Positions 1 to 10,740 of a DNA stretch of 64,000 nt are shown here, one piece after another; the first letter of the stretch is position 1; every line of letters begins with the position of its first letter. The stretch spans positions 41,663,792 to 41,727,791 of the forward strand of contig NC_062222.1 in assembly GCF_902686445.1 (NCBI RefSeq), read 5' to 3'. The stretch comes from Sciurus carolinensis. Lineage: Eukaryota > Chordata > Mammalia > Rodentia > Sciuridae. Position numbers and translations under genes: made by a program. The notes beneath the pieces were generated by a model. The model was not told the origin of the DNA and did not search any database. It was given only the letters and a program-made list of their open reading frames with translations.

Positions 1-388
1 GTATCCCTTTAATTTCTTTGGTTTTCTAATTGCTCTGGCTGGAGTTTCAATGACGATGTTGAATAGAAGTGGTGAAAGAGGGCATCCCTGCCTTGTTCCA
101 GTTTTTAGGGAGAATGCTTTCAGTTTTTCACCATTTAGAATGATATTAGCCATGGGCTTAGCGTAGATGGCCTTTACAATGTTAAGGAATGTTCCCACTA
201 TCCATATTTTTTCTAGAGTTTTGAGCATGAAGGGATGCTGTGTTTTATCAAATGCTTTTTATGCATCTATTGAAATAATCATGTGATTCTTAACTTTAAG
301 TCTGTTGATATGGTGAATGACATTTATTGATTTCCGGATGTTGAACCAACCTTGCATCCCTGGAATAAAACTCATTTGATTGTGGTGC
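1..388 (-). mobile_element. L1 ORF2 reverse-transcriptase segment, inverted 5' part of a twin-primed L1
   Basis: Read on the minus strand this segment encodes part of the LINE-1 ORF2 reverse transcriptase. The stretch around positions 50-105 translates to [16 protein letters not shown], the conserved RT block typical of L1. The upstream residues ([15 protein letters not shown], near 340-360) are also L1-like. It runs off the left edge of the window, so its outer end and target duplication cannot be seen. It abuts, head to head, the sense 3' part of an L1 starting at about 389. That geometry is the signature of twin priming, in which the 5' part of the cDNA is copied in inverted orientation. 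The frame carries substitutions and is not a functional gene. Confidence 0.9.
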
Positions 389-429
389 AAAACTCAACTC
401 AAAATGAATCAAGGACTTTGGAATCAGAC

Positions 430-1339
430 CAGAGACCCTGCATCTTATAGAAGAAAAGTAGGTCCAAATCTTCGACATGTCGGTTTAGGATCAGACTTCC
501 TTAACAGGACTCCCATAGCACTGAAATAAAAGCAAGAATCAACAACTGGGATAGTTTCAAACTAAAAAGCTTTCTCTGAGCAAAGGAAACTATCAGTAAT
601 GTGAAGAGAGAGCCTACAGAGTGGGAGAATATCTTTGCCACTCATACTTCAGATAGAGCACTAATCTCCAGAATATATAAAGAACTCAAAAAACTCTACA
701 CCAAGAATACAAATAATTCAATCAACAAATGGGCTAAGGAAATGAAGACACTTCACAGAAGAAGATCTACAAGCAATCAACAGATGTATGAAAAAATGTT
801 CAACATCTCTAGTAATAGGAGAAATGCAAATCAAAACTACCCTAAGATTCCATCTCACCCCAATTAGAATGGTGATTATCAAGAACACAAGCAACAATAG
901 GTGTCGGAGAGGATGTGGGGAAAAAGGTACACTCTTACATTGCTGGTGGGGTTGCAAATTAGTGCAGCCACTCTGGAAAGCAGTATGGAGATTCCTCAGA
1001 AAGTTTGGAATGGAACCACCATTTGACCCAGCTATCCCACTCCTTGGCCTATACCCAAAGAACTTAATATCAGCATACTACAGAGATACAGCCACATCAA
1101 TGTTCATAGCTGCTCAATTCACAATAGCCAGATTGTGGAACCAACCTAGATGTCCTTCAATTGATGAATGGATAAAGAAAATGTGGTATATATATACAAT
1201 GGAATATTACTCAGTCATAAAGAATGATAAAATTATGGCATTTGCAGGCAAATGGATGAAATTGGAGAATATCATGCTAAGTGAAATAAGCCAATCTCAA
1301 AAAACAAAAGGAAGAATGATCTCGCTGATAAATGGATGA
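430..1339 (+). pseudogene. L1 ORF2 C-terminal fragment (5'-truncated, frameshifted)
   Basis: This fragment encodes the C-terminal part of the L1 ORF2 protein, which in an intact element supplies endonuclease and reverse transcriptase. Two frames carry it. One, from about 600 to 750, contains [20 protein letters not shown] and WAKEMK. A second, from about 788 to the stop at 1337-1339, begins with MKKCSTSLV and contains the C-terminal block [21 protein letters not shown] (shown in pieces: [12 protein letters not shown], then KAVWRFLRK). The switch near 750-790 reflects a small deletion relative to related copies. The endonuclease domain and the RT catalytic core are absent from this sense part. 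It is a dead fragment, and the ATG codons in it are internal methionines rather than true starts. Confidence 0.9.
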
Positions 1340-1363
1340 TGACACATAATGCGGAGTAGGAGG

Positions 1364-1407
1364 GGTTAGTGTTAGCGTTAGGGTTAGGGTTAGGGTTAGG
1401 GTTAGGG
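1364..1407 (+). repeat. Interstitial telomeric repeat (TTAGGG)5 inside the L1 3' UTR
   Basis: Five perfect TTAGGG units occupy 1378-1407, preceded by degenerate units (1364-1377, with GTTAGT and GTTAGC variants). The array lies between the end of ORF2 and the conserved 3' terminal block, so it is part of the element. From memory, related squirrel L1 copies carry the same feature. The five GGG runs meet the usual intramolecular G-quadruplex pattern. Confidence 0.93.
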
Positions 1408-1456
1408 AGGGGGGCAAGAATGGAGGAAGGAATTACTGTATAGAGGGAAAATAGGT

Positions 1457-1478
1457 GTGGGAGGGGTGGGGGGAAGGG
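1457..1478 (+). other. Second G-quadruplex-capable tract in the L1 3' UTR
   Basis: Four guanine runs of 3, 4, 6 and 3 separated by one or two bases lie about 50 bases downstream of the telomeric array. G-rich polypurine tracts in the 3' UTR are a known property of mammalian L1s. Folding here is inferred from sequence alone. Confidence 0.7.
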
Positions 1479-1739
1479 AAAAAATAACAGAATGAATTAA
1501 ACAACATTACCCTATGTAAATTTATGATTGCACAAATGGTATGCCTTTACTACATGTACAAACAGAGAAACAACATGTATCCCATTTGTTTACAATAAAA
1601 AAATATTAAAAAAAAGAAAAAGAAAAATAAACTGAAGGAATTTAAGTTTAACTTTTTTTGAAGAACTACTCAAAATATGGGTTATACGGCATAATAAATA
1701 GATGTAGCTGGAATAGAAGGACTCAATGAAAATAAATTT

Positions 1740-1935
1740 TTAAGAAAAAATTAGTCAAAACTGAACTTTGGAGGGACAACAGAATGAGATATAATAAAAG
1801 AGGTTTAAAGATACAGAGAGTAAGAAGTCCTAAAATACATATAACCCATTGGAATCTTAGAAACAGAGAATTGAAAGAGGCAAAACATTTTTTGATAAAG
1901 GACAAAATTATTCAGAATAAATGAAAAACTTAAAA
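1740..1935 (+). mobile_element. Possible ancient L1 fragment (sense)
   Basis: A-rich sequence with wording reminiscent of the 5' part of old mammalian L1 elements (for example AGAAGTCCTAA followed by GGAATCTTAGAAA). It lies between two younger L1 insertions. No open frame survives. The assignment is by eye only. The short stretch before it, 1631-1739, shows nothing recognisable. Confidence 0.35.
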
Positions 1936-1967
1936 CAGGAAAAAGAAAGAAGTACAGATTTATACCA

Positions 1968-2160
1968 CTCCATTTATTGATTCTTGATATTACTTCTTGC
2001 ACTTCAGGAGTCTTATTGAGAAAGTTTGTTCCTAAGTTGACATGATGGAGTGTTGGGTCTATAGTTTCTCTTAGTAGATGTAGGGTCTAATCTACATTAT
2101 GGTCTAATGTCTAGGTTTTTGATCCACTTTGAGTTGAGTTTTGTGCAGGGTTCCAACATA
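1968..2160 (-). mobile_element. L1 ORF2 fragment, antisense (probable inverted 5' part)
   Basis: This fragment is the reverse complement of the same ORF2 region seen in sense at 389-560. The pair GATCCACTTTGAGTTGAG / TTTTGTGCAG at 2120-2147 mirrors AAAACTCAACTCAAAATG at 389-406. It is more diverged than the first L1 and so older. A 3'-tail-like segment in the opposite orientation follows at about 2185, consistent with another twin-primed insertion. Confidence 0.7.
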
Positions 2161-2184
2161 ACCTTCCTAGGTACATATATGAAT

Positions 2185-2325
2185 ACTCCACAGTAAATCT
2201 CCACATCATGTACAATCACAAGACAGGGATCCTAATTAGAATAAAATCTACCTCATGTCTATATAAATATGTCAAATTATATGCTAGTGTCCTGTACAAC
2301 TAAAAAGAAAAAAATACATTTTAGC
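2185..2325 (+). mobile_element. Probable L1 3'-terminal segment with A-rich tail
   Basis: The segment contains a CACATCATGTACAATCACA block and ends in an A-rich stretch. It resembles 3' ends I associate with squirrel interspersed repeats. Its position right after an antisense ORF2 fragment suggests it is the 3' part of the same inverted L1. Family identity is not certain. Confidence 0.5.
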
Positions 2326-2399
2326 AAAGAAAGAAATATAGCAAATAGAATGAGTTAAAAAATACAAAATAAATCAAATGAAACTGGAGACAACTATGT

Positions 2400-4505
2400 C
2401 TGACAGAATATCTTGTTTTTTAACTTTATTGAGATATAATTGACAGAAATTATAACTAACATATACTGTTTGGTTTCCTTGGCCAAGAAATGCTTTATTT
2501 TTCCCTTTTACAATTTTAGATTAAATTTATTTTATTTGGCAGATAAAATATAAAAATTGTACATATTAATGGTGACATTTTAACGTGTATCTACAATGTA
2601 AAATGTTTAAATGCATCTATGTTTAAACACATTTTAAACACATCTATCTTCTAAAATATTGATTATTATTTAATGGCAAGAACTTCAAAGTCCTCCCATG
2701 TATCTTTTCAGTGAGCAATGAACATTATTATCGGCATTCTTCCTATTCTATGATAGCACACCAGAATTTCTTACTCCTGTTTATCTATAACTTAGTACCC
2801 ACTGATCAACCTTTCTCCAACCTACCACCATTTTATTTTGCCAGTCTCTAGTAATCTCCACTCTACTGTCAACTTCTATGAGATCAACTTTTTTAGATTT
2901 CACACATGGGTTAGATGATGTAGTATTTGTCTTTCTGTACCTGGCTTATTTCACTTAACTCAATAATCTGCAGTTCCATCCACATTGTTTTTATGGCTAA
3001 ATAACATTCCCTTATGTATATGTACTACATTTTCTTAATCCACTAATCAATTGATGGTCATTTAGCTTTATTTCCATTTCTTGGCCATTCTGAATAGTGC
3101 TACAATAATAATGGGAGTTCAGAGGTCTCTTGGACATAATCATTTCTCTTTCTTTGTAAGCCCAGTAGTAGATCATATGTTGTATCTTAACTTTTTAAGT
3201 AACCTCCATACTGCTTTCCATAATTTCTGCACTAACTTATAATTCTACCCACAGTATGAAAGGGCTGCCTTTCTCCACATCTTAATCTTGTTATCTTTAG
3301 TCTTTTTCATAATGGCTATTTTTACTGGAGCGAAGTGATATCTCATTGTGGTTTTGAATTATATTTCTCTGATGATTAGTAATTCTGCTCAAGTTTTTTA
3401 AACCTTTTGGACATTGGTATATCTTGAGAATGTCTATTTTGATTTGTTGACCTTTTTTTTAATTCAGTGTATTTGTATCTTTTTTCTATTGAATTTTGGA
3501 GTTTCTTAACCCTTGTCAAATATACAGTTCACGCACATTGTTTTCCACTTTGTAGGTTTTCTCTTCAACTCTGTCAATGGTTTCCTTTGGTATGCAGAAT
3601 CTTCTTTAGCTTGAGGTAGTTCCATTTGTCTACTTTTGCTTTTGTTTCCTATGCTTTAGGATCTTGTTCAGAAAATCTTGACACAGTCCAATGTCCTGAA
3701 GCATCTCCTTCTATACTTTAATAGTTTCAGGTCTCACATTTAAGTCTTAATCCTATTTTGAATTAATTTTTATAACTGGTGATAGATAGAGGTCAGCTTC
3801 ATTCTTCTACTTGTAGATATCCAGTTTTCCATTACCCTTTATCAAACAGATTTTCTTTTCTCTGATGCATGTTTTCGGTAACTTTGTCAAAATTTAGTTG
3901 ACTGTGGATACATTCACATATTTATGTCTAGTCTCTTAATCCTGTTTCATTATTTATTTTTATTTATGCTGACAGCATGCTATTTTGGTTAATATGTCTT
4001 TGTGTGTATATTTTGAGATCAGTTAGTGTAAGGTCTTCTGATTTGTTCTTTTTGATCTAGATGGTTTGGATATTGAGGATTATTGGTGGTTCCGTATAAA
4101 TTTGAGGGTTGTTTTTCTAGTTCTTTGAAGAATTTCATTGCTATGTGAATAAGGAATTACATTGAATTTATAGATTGCTTTGGGTAGCATGGGCATTTTA
4201 ACAATATTGATTCTTTGGATGCTTCCAGTGCTTGAACCTGTGAGTCTTTACCTTTGTGTGTGTCTGGGGGAGGGGAGTCCTCTTCAATTTTTGTCATCAA
4301 TGTTTTATAATTTTCATTATAGACATCTTTCACTTCTTTGGTTAAATTTATTCCTTTTTTGGAAGATGTTTGTAAACCAGATTGCTTTCTTGATTTCTTT
4401 TCCAGATTATTCACTATTGGTAAATGACAATGTTACTGATTTTTGTATGTTGATTTTATATCATACAACTTTGCTGAACTGATTTATTAGTTCTAGTAGT
4501 TTTTA
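2400..4505 (-). mobile_element. Ancient L1 (L1M-type) 3' UTR and ORF2, antisense
   Basis: Read on the minus strand, this is an old mammalian L1. The 3' UTR lies at about 2400-2930. ORF2 sequence continues to about 4500, including antisense copies of familiar blocks such as TTGATGGTCATTTAGC near 3050 and GGATGCTTCCAGTGCTTG near 4216. Many stops and indels interrupt the frame, and the short open frames on either strand here (4157-4482) are by-products. The element is 5'-truncated near 4500. Confidence 0.85.
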
Positions 4506-4514
4506 ACATATATA

Positions 4515-4975
4515 TCACCTTGCATAGTTTATATTTTCTTTGCATGCATGTGTACAAAATGCTTTAGTATCTACCCTGTCAGCAAATTTCAAGTGCGCAA
4601 TGTAGTGTTGGTAACTGTAGTCACCATTGTTGTATATTAGATATTCAGGTCTTATTTGTCTTGTATAAGAGAGATGTGTATTGTTTGATCAATAGTTACC
4701 CATTTTTATCTCCTGCCAACCCCCGAGTACCACTATAATACTCTCGTTTCTATGAGTTTTGACTATTTTAGATTCTACATATAAATGAAATCATGCAGTA
4801 TTTATCTTTGTGTATCAGGCTTGTTTCATTTATGGTACTGCTCTCCATGTTTATGTATGTTGTTACAAATGGAAAATTTCTTTCATTTTTATACTGAATA
4901 ATATCTCATGGTAAGGGTTTGTATCAATCACATTTTCTTTATCTAGGCATCTTTCAATAAATATATTTACAAGAA
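4515..4975 (-). mobile_element. Second ancient L1M 3' end, antisense
   Basis: Another old L1 3' UTR plus the very end of ORF2, again antisense, directly beyond the previous element. Because 3' UTR sequence recurs after ORF2 sequence, this is a separate insertion and not a continuation. Confidence 0.65.
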
Positions 4976-5949
4976 TATTTAAACCAGAGAAAGAAAGAAA
5001 ACTCTCACAAGAGGAAAATAATTAAACTTTCAATAGAGTGCTTAACTTTAAAAAGAATGTCAAAGATTAACTTGGCCTTATAGGATATATAAAATACTAA
5101 GATACTCTAAAATATTGACAAATTATAATACCAGAAACATAGATGCTTAAATCCAGAAAGTACACTTTCAATAAGATGGATAATATAAGATAATTTTTTT
5201 CAATAATACTGAAAATATAACAAAAAGTAGAACTAAGTTAAAGGAAGTTCCAAAGAATATACTTTCAGAAAATGGAAATACTAGAAAATGAGAAAAATAA
5301 ATAAATTTTCTAATTTTTATAAATGCTAATAATCATGAAGTCTTGGATTTTGGAATAGAGAAAAAAAAACTTTGAGCAAAAACTATGGATAGAATTTAAT
5401 GTGACCAAATAAGTTACAGCATTCCAAGGTCTGTATATTCTTTGAAGTGATGTTAAAATATGTATGTTATACTGCACTAAATATCACTTTCAGATAAGAG
5501 CCTCTGATAATAGAAATGCAAAGTCTAGTTTTCGAAGGGATAGAGAGAAATAGATAGAAAGAATAAATGTATAAACAATGCATGATGACTTTTTCATAAA
5601 GACCAGAACATCAAGAAATATACAGAAAATATGGGCATACACAAAGGAAAAATAGTAAAAGCAGATTTAGATGAGTGATCAACCACAGATAAACTCTACA
5701 TTTAATAGGAAGTCATAGATTTTTAAAATTAGAGTATACTGTTTATAAGATACCTTCCTCAAATAAGGACAAGGTAATAGTGAAAGAAAAAAAAAACTGC
5801 AAAAATATATACTAGGGAAATACTATCCTTTCCTAAAGGTTATACTTCTACTAGCATATAAAATAATACCAAGAAAAAGCAGAACCAAGGATACTATACA
5901 ATGATTATAGAGTCAATCCATTAGAAGGTAAGATTTATTTCCTTTCAAA
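4976..5949. other. A-rich sequence without recognisable features
   Basis: About 1 kb of A-rich, stop-dense sequence. The composition fits decayed sense-strand L1, but I cannot align it to a specific part of the element. No open frame, RNA gene or tandem repeat is visible. Confidence 0.4.
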
Positions 5950-5959
5950 ATTGCCTTTA

Positions 5960-6075
5960 GGGGCTAGTGTTGTGCCTAGCATGTGTGAGGCACTGGGTTT
6001 CACTCTCAGCACCACATATAAATAAATGAATAAAATAAAGGTCCATCAACAACTAAAGAATTTTTGTAAAAAAAT
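5960..6075 (+). mobile_element. ID-type SINE with internal deletion
   Basis: A tRNA-derived SINE: GGGGCTAGTGTTGTG, then CCTAGCATGTGTGAGGC, a B-box-like GGGTTTCACTC, and the tail ACCACATATAAATAAATG. About 20-25 bases covering most of the A box are missing relative to the other ID copies here, so pol III promotion should be lost. A 9-bp TSD (TTGCCTTTA) flanks it at 5951-5959 and 6076-6084. Confidence 0.85.
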
Positions 6076-6096
6076 TTGCCTTTAAGTATTATTTTT

Positions 6097-6440
6097 TATG
6101 CAGATGTTCCTTGACTTATTATAGATTTATGTTCAATAAATCCATAGGAAGTTGAAAATATCATAAGTCAATAGTGCATTTAATACACTACCAAACAGTT
6201 TAACATAGCACAAACAGTTTATAACATAGCAATACAGTACTCTCTACATATTGCTTCGGCTAGTTATCACCTTTTTGAGCGGAATCTGCTGCTGGCAGCT
6301 GCTTCCCAGGATTGTAAAAGCATATCTTGTCACATAGTGCTAGCCTAGGAAGAGATCAAAATTCAAAGACAGTTTTTACAGAATGTGTAATGCTTTTAAG
6401 TTGAAAAATGGTTAAATCATTGTTAAGAGACTCTCTTTAT
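6097..6440 (+). mobile_element. Tigger/MER44-like DNA transposon remnant (non-autonomous)
   Basis: The left end reads GCAGATGTTCCTTGACTTAT, and the right end is an imperfect inverted copy (ATTGTTAAGAGACTCTCT). Internally, TAAGTCAATAGTGCATTTAAT fits the MER44/Tigger group of mammalian pogo-like elements. There is no transposase frame, and the sequence is highly diverged. The strand given is that of the recognised end. Confidence 0.55.
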
Positions 6441-6589
6441 ATATTAGCATATATGCAAGACAGGCAAGAATGGACAAATCTCTTTCACTTAATGATAAGT
6501 CAAGTTGAAAAGAAATTGAGAAAATAAATATTTCAATGCTGGAATGAGCAATTATGATTCATAGTACATATAGAAAACATTTCACTTAA

Positions 6590-7185
6590 TGGAAAAATAC
6601 AAACTATCAGGTAGTATACAAGTAAATATCTAGTGAATTATAAAAACTGACTATAAGTTTGCATTAAAAATGGTCTAAATTTTATTGAAAATCATTATCA
6701 TACAGAACATGCATGCTACCATCAATACAATTAAATTCAAAGCTAATAATAAAATTATGAGAAAATAAAACAACCGTTTTGAATTTAAAAAGCATATTTC
6801 TAACTACCTCAAATTTCAAAAGAAAAAAAACCTTTGAGAATCAAACCAAACAAAACTATTACATTCATTTTAATATGAAGGCTAAAGCAAAATAATAAGA
6901 AAGGAAATTCATGTCTTTAAACATATACATTAGGAAAGCAAAATGTTAAGCTACATATTCAACTGAGATGCTTGACAGAACACAGAAAAGAAAAAGAAAG
7001 TAGAATAAAGTGATAATGAAGTAAAGATTACTTCTGTTAGCAGCATAATTTCTATGAGCAAAGCAGAAAACAAAGATGAAATAAAATACGAAGAATAATT
7101 GGTTCTTTGAAGCAGTTTTTATCAAAAAGTCAAATTCTTGGTTAGATGTTTAAGAAAATATGTGATAAAGAAATAAAAAATAGTG
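6590..7185 (+). mobile_element. Ancient L1 ORF2 remnant, sense
   Basis: A-rich text resembling L1 ORF2 in sense (AAGCAGAAAACAAAGATGAA and TTGGTTCTTTGAAGCAG near 7060-7120). It is heavily decayed, with no frame. It seems to resume at 7590-7755, so the sequence between may be a later insertion. The gap 6441-6589 shows only AT-rich sequence. Confidence 0.5.
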
Positions 7186-7199
7186 GCATAACTATAAAT

Positions 7200-7480
7200 A
7201 AAGCAGATGTTGTATTGCTCAGCTAAGATTAAGCTATACTGCAGAAAAAACACAGATATTAGTGGCTTAGCAATAGATTATTACCTGTTCAGCTTAAAAT
7301 GTTTTTGAGTTCCAAATCGTCTCTGTTTTTCTAATTTCATGGTTAATCAATTAAAAAAGTACTAAATCACATGGTAACTCTTAAAACTACTTGGTATATA
7401 TCACATCTTTTCATGTTCAATTAACCAAAGCAAGTCACATGGCCAAACCTGTTGTTAAATAGGATAGAAAACATAATATA
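7200..7480. other. Unidentified old repeat or unique insert
   Basis: Wording such as AACCAAAGCAAGTCACATGG recalls an old mammalian interspersed repeat whose family I cannot name. It separates two pieces of sense L1M. Confidence 0.3.
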
Positions 7481-7493
7481 TAAAATTAGAATT

Positions 7494-7585
7494 CAAGTAT
7501 ACATATATTAAATTCTAATTATACATATATGCATATATATACATATCTGTATATATATATATGTATATATATATATATGAATATA
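7494..7585. repeat. (TA)/(ATATGT)-rich microsatellite
   Basis: An alternating TA tract interrupted by TG/CA steps, the longest run being around 7550-7578. It is self-complementary and could extrude a hairpin. Confidence 0.9.
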
Positions 7586-7589
7586 GGAC

Positions 7590-7755
7590 ATCATTTCTTT
7601 AAGAAACAGTCAAATGAGGAGAAGTATGGTAGGAAATAGAAACACTTGTTTTGGATAATTAATAAATACCAAAACAGGAATAAGAAAATTCTATGAACAA
7701 CTACATTAAAAGCAATTTGTTAATATAAATGAAATGGTATATTCAAATAAATATG
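7590..7755 (+). mobile_element. Ancient L1 ORF2 remnant, continuation
   Basis: Contains AAAATTCTATGAACAACT, similar to the L1 ORF2 text that follows the part seen at 7060-7185. Likely the second piece of that interrupted element. Confidence 0.4.
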
Positions 7756-7758
7756 TTA

Positions 7759-8186
7759 TGGTTTGAATGTGAGAGGTCCCCCAAAAGCATGTGTGAGACA
7801 ATGCAAGAAGGTTCAGGCAAGAAATGATTGTGTTAGGACAGCCTTAACCCAATCAGTGAATTAATCACATGAAGGGATTGAGTGGTAACTGAGGGCAAAT
7901 GGAGTGTGGCTTCAGAAGGTGGGGCATTAGGGACATGGCTTTGGGGTATATATTTATATCTGTTGAAAGGGGATAGTCTCTCTGCTTCCTGATCATCTTG
8001 TGAGCTGCTACCCTCCACTACACTCTTCTGCCACGATGTTCAGCATCACCTCCAGCCCTGAGAAATGGAGCCAGTTGTCTATGGACTGAGATCTCTGAAA
8101 CCATGAGCCCCAAATAAACTTTTTCTCCTCTACAGTTGTTCTGGATGGATCTTTTAGTCACAGCAGCAAAAAAGCTGACTAAAACA
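7759..8186 (+). mobile_element. Solo MaLR-type LTR (ERVL-MaLR)
   Basis: An LTR of about 430 bp opening TGGTTTGAATGTGAGAGGTC and ending near GCTGACTAAAACA. It has the features of mammalian MaLR LTRs: a GTGTGAGACAATGC block, a GC-richer centre, and the polyadenylation signal AATAAA at 8113-8118. No internal retroviral sequence is attached, so it is a solo LTR left by recombination. A related but more diverged copy sits in minus orientation at 14820-15249. No clean TSD could be assigned. Confidence 0.85.
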
Positions 8187-9207
8187 AAGAACAAAAATGA
8201 TTAGGTGAGAAATAAGTCAGACATTTTACATTCACTTTTATAGTCTGGCTTCAAAAATGACGTCTTGTTTGTTTTCATATGATCAAGATTCTTTTACGTT
8301 TAACATTGTTTTTGTTTCTTCCCTTCAATCCATGATTTAGTCTATGCTCAAATACCTGATTGTACACACAGCATCTCCTGCACTGGAGGAATTCAATACT
8401 TTAACATAGGTTTTCTATGTATGCTCTCTAAAACATATTTCCTAAAGGTTATGAGAACAACAGCAGCCTAAAGACCAAACAGGAAAAAGGACTTAACTTA
8501 TAGACTAGGGACAGCACTAAAATCATGAACTTGTTTGAGTTCAGCTGAAGTGTATAAAAAGAAGCTACCCTGGACACGAGGGGAAGTCTAGTTGAGGATG
8601 AGCATATAGTTAAGAGAGTTCAGAAGGACGGTGTTTTTTGGGCATGTTATAGTTAAACAAACAATAAGGAATATGTTTAAAATGAAATATTAGGATTTTG
8701 TTTATTGATGATCTATTTGTACATGGATTAATAAAGGAACAGCTACATGAATTATGACTAAACGATTAGATCCATAGATTGAAAAACTAAGTTGAAAAAG
8801 GAAAAGTATGTTCTAATTCATAGATTTGTAAAAAGCATGTTATTTAAGCTTTATGCATTTGTTTGTTTGTAACTGATAAAAGAGGCAAAATCACAGTAAC
8901 CAATAATAATTACCTAAAATTATAGGACACACCATTGTCATTCTGCTCTACTTTTATGTGGTTGGGAGAAAGGAGTTAATCTATACTTTAGATTAAATGC
9001 ACTTCAAGGAGAATTGGAAAATATAAAGGAACCATGCATTATAAATATATAGGAAAATTACCACTTGTGTAGAGATGGGTAAAGAGATTCTAGTCAGCAG
9101 GTGGTCACAGCTCTGCCTCCAATAGTTTGTTGATGAACTGTATTTTATCTCATTTTATGAGTTAGTCTCATTGCATTAAGAACCATGAAATGAGTGTGAC
9201 TATTGTC
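8187..9207. other. Unique AT-rich sequence
   Basis: No repeat family, gene or RNA recognised. Confidence 0.5.
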
Positions 9208-9229
9208 TTTTTTTTTTTTTTTTTTTTTT
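9208..9229. repeat. Poly(T), 22 bases
   Basis: An uninterrupted T run. No retroelement body could be recognised on either side. Confidence 0.9.
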
Positions 9230-10740
9230 GTCCTATGTACAGGAAGACACAGAACACAAGCAATTATATATTGTTGTTTCTTCCCTAGTCAAAGGATCTG
9301 CTAATCAGGGAGACCAGGATTTAAAATGATAGGACATGAGCACGCAGTGAGTGATTACTCACTCAGCCTGCCAGGAACTGGCATACCTTCTTCAAGCACA
9401 CTGACAGTCATTGCTAAAAGAAAACTCATATTTATACTCAAGAGGACATGGAGATGTTAAACGAGAAATTATTTTTAGAAGATGCAGAGTTAAGTAAAAT
9501 GGAAATTTAGGTTTAAGAGGATAATTTGGGTGGTGAGAACATCACAAGGTCCCAAACCTTTTTATTAGTAAATTTTTCAACACTGCAGACAGAGGATAAA
9601 TTTGTCAGGCTAATTCTCTTTGATTATCAGACTTAAAAGCCATTACTACTATTTTCTATATTTCTCATTTATTTTTTGAAGTAAGTGAACATGTCACCTT
9701 TCATTAGAGATTTTAACAGGTTTTATATTTATCTGGAGTTGGCTTTCTGACAGCAGAGAAAAAAAGAATTCATCATTTGTTTTTTCTCTCTTCTTTCCTC
9801 TCTGATAAAGGACCAACACAGATTTGTCAATAATCCACAGTACTAAACTTTGGTACAAATATTGTCTTTTGTTCAGGCATATTATTCTGCAGTGTGTTCT
9901 ATTAAGAAATGAAAGTTTTCTGGTGGTAGAGACTGTGCCTTTATATTTATTATGTTCAGGACCTGAAACAAATACTAAGTAGGAGCACTGAAGATTATGG
10001 TAATCATGCCTAGGAAGTTCTTAGAATACTCTAATGAAATGCATTATTGGATTACAAAATAGTTAATTGAAGTCATCATCATTACAATAGTTGATTCCTT
10101 TGATGTATTGCCTCTGGGCATGATTAAAGATTTAGTAATATTGTTCTTACATCCTGAGATGTGAAAAATGCCTAATCATTTGTTCAATAGTGTAAGGATT
10201 ATTTAGAATCAGAAAGCTTGGAAAATGCCGTCTGCATATAAATTAGGCTGACAAATTTATTTTCCAATCATAATAGCATTCCTTATTTCAAAAAAATATC
10301 CATACTATGGAGAAGAAACAATACATGCATGTTAAAAAAAAAGTGTTACAATGGAAAAGCTACAAAGGAAATCATAAAAAGAATAACATAAAAAGGAAAA
10401 TACAGATTTGATTCTCAGGAGACTTGGTTTCCAGTCTCCTATTCTCCACTACCTTATAGGGAAATTTTCAGAAGGTCATGATATTCACCTGGGACTACAT
10501 GATTTTTCCTCTTAAATTATGACCTCTAAGTCTTCTTTCAACTTTAACCTTGTGGGTTGTTCATATCATGATATATGGAAAAAATAATGCCACTTCAACA
10601 GTGAACTAAATTAGTCAGAATTGTAGGAAGATCTTAGGATACCAGATTCACACTGATGTAAATAGTAACTGAAAAAATGAGAAAATATGATTAGAAATCA
10701 TCAGTGTTTTAATATCAACAATACATATATCATTTCTCAT
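9230..10740. other. Unique AT-rich sequence
   Basis: No gene or repeat recognised. A small perfect stem-loop (7-bp stem, GATT loop) lies at 9346-9363. Confidence 0.5.

Larger units (their letters stand above)
389..1630 (+). mobile_element. Young sciurid-type L1, sense 3' part (ORF2 C-terminus, 3' UTR, poly(A))
   Basis: This is the sense half of the 5'-inverted L1. It covers the end of ORF2 (to about 1339), a G-rich 3' UTR containing five TTAGGG units, the conserved 3' terminal block (about 1490-1595) and an A-rich tail (about 1597-1630). The ORF2 part is little decayed compared with other L1s in the window, so this is the youngest L1 here. It belongs to a different 3'-end subfamily from the copies at 24860 and 29735. 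Those have a different terminal block and no telomeric hexamers. The sense and antisense parts meet around 386-389, where the bases TGCA fit either strand of the L1. Confidence 0.92.

Noticed and set aside
1378..1407. Chromosome-end or fusion-derived telomere sequence
   Set aside because: The array is bounded on both sides by L1 3' UTR text of the same element, so it is part of a retrotransposon and not a chromosomal end or fusion scar.
4157..4482. Open frames on both strands around 4.2-4.5 kb
   Set aside because: They lie inside antisense L1M ORF2 with stops and shifts. They are residues or shadows of the dead retrotransposon.
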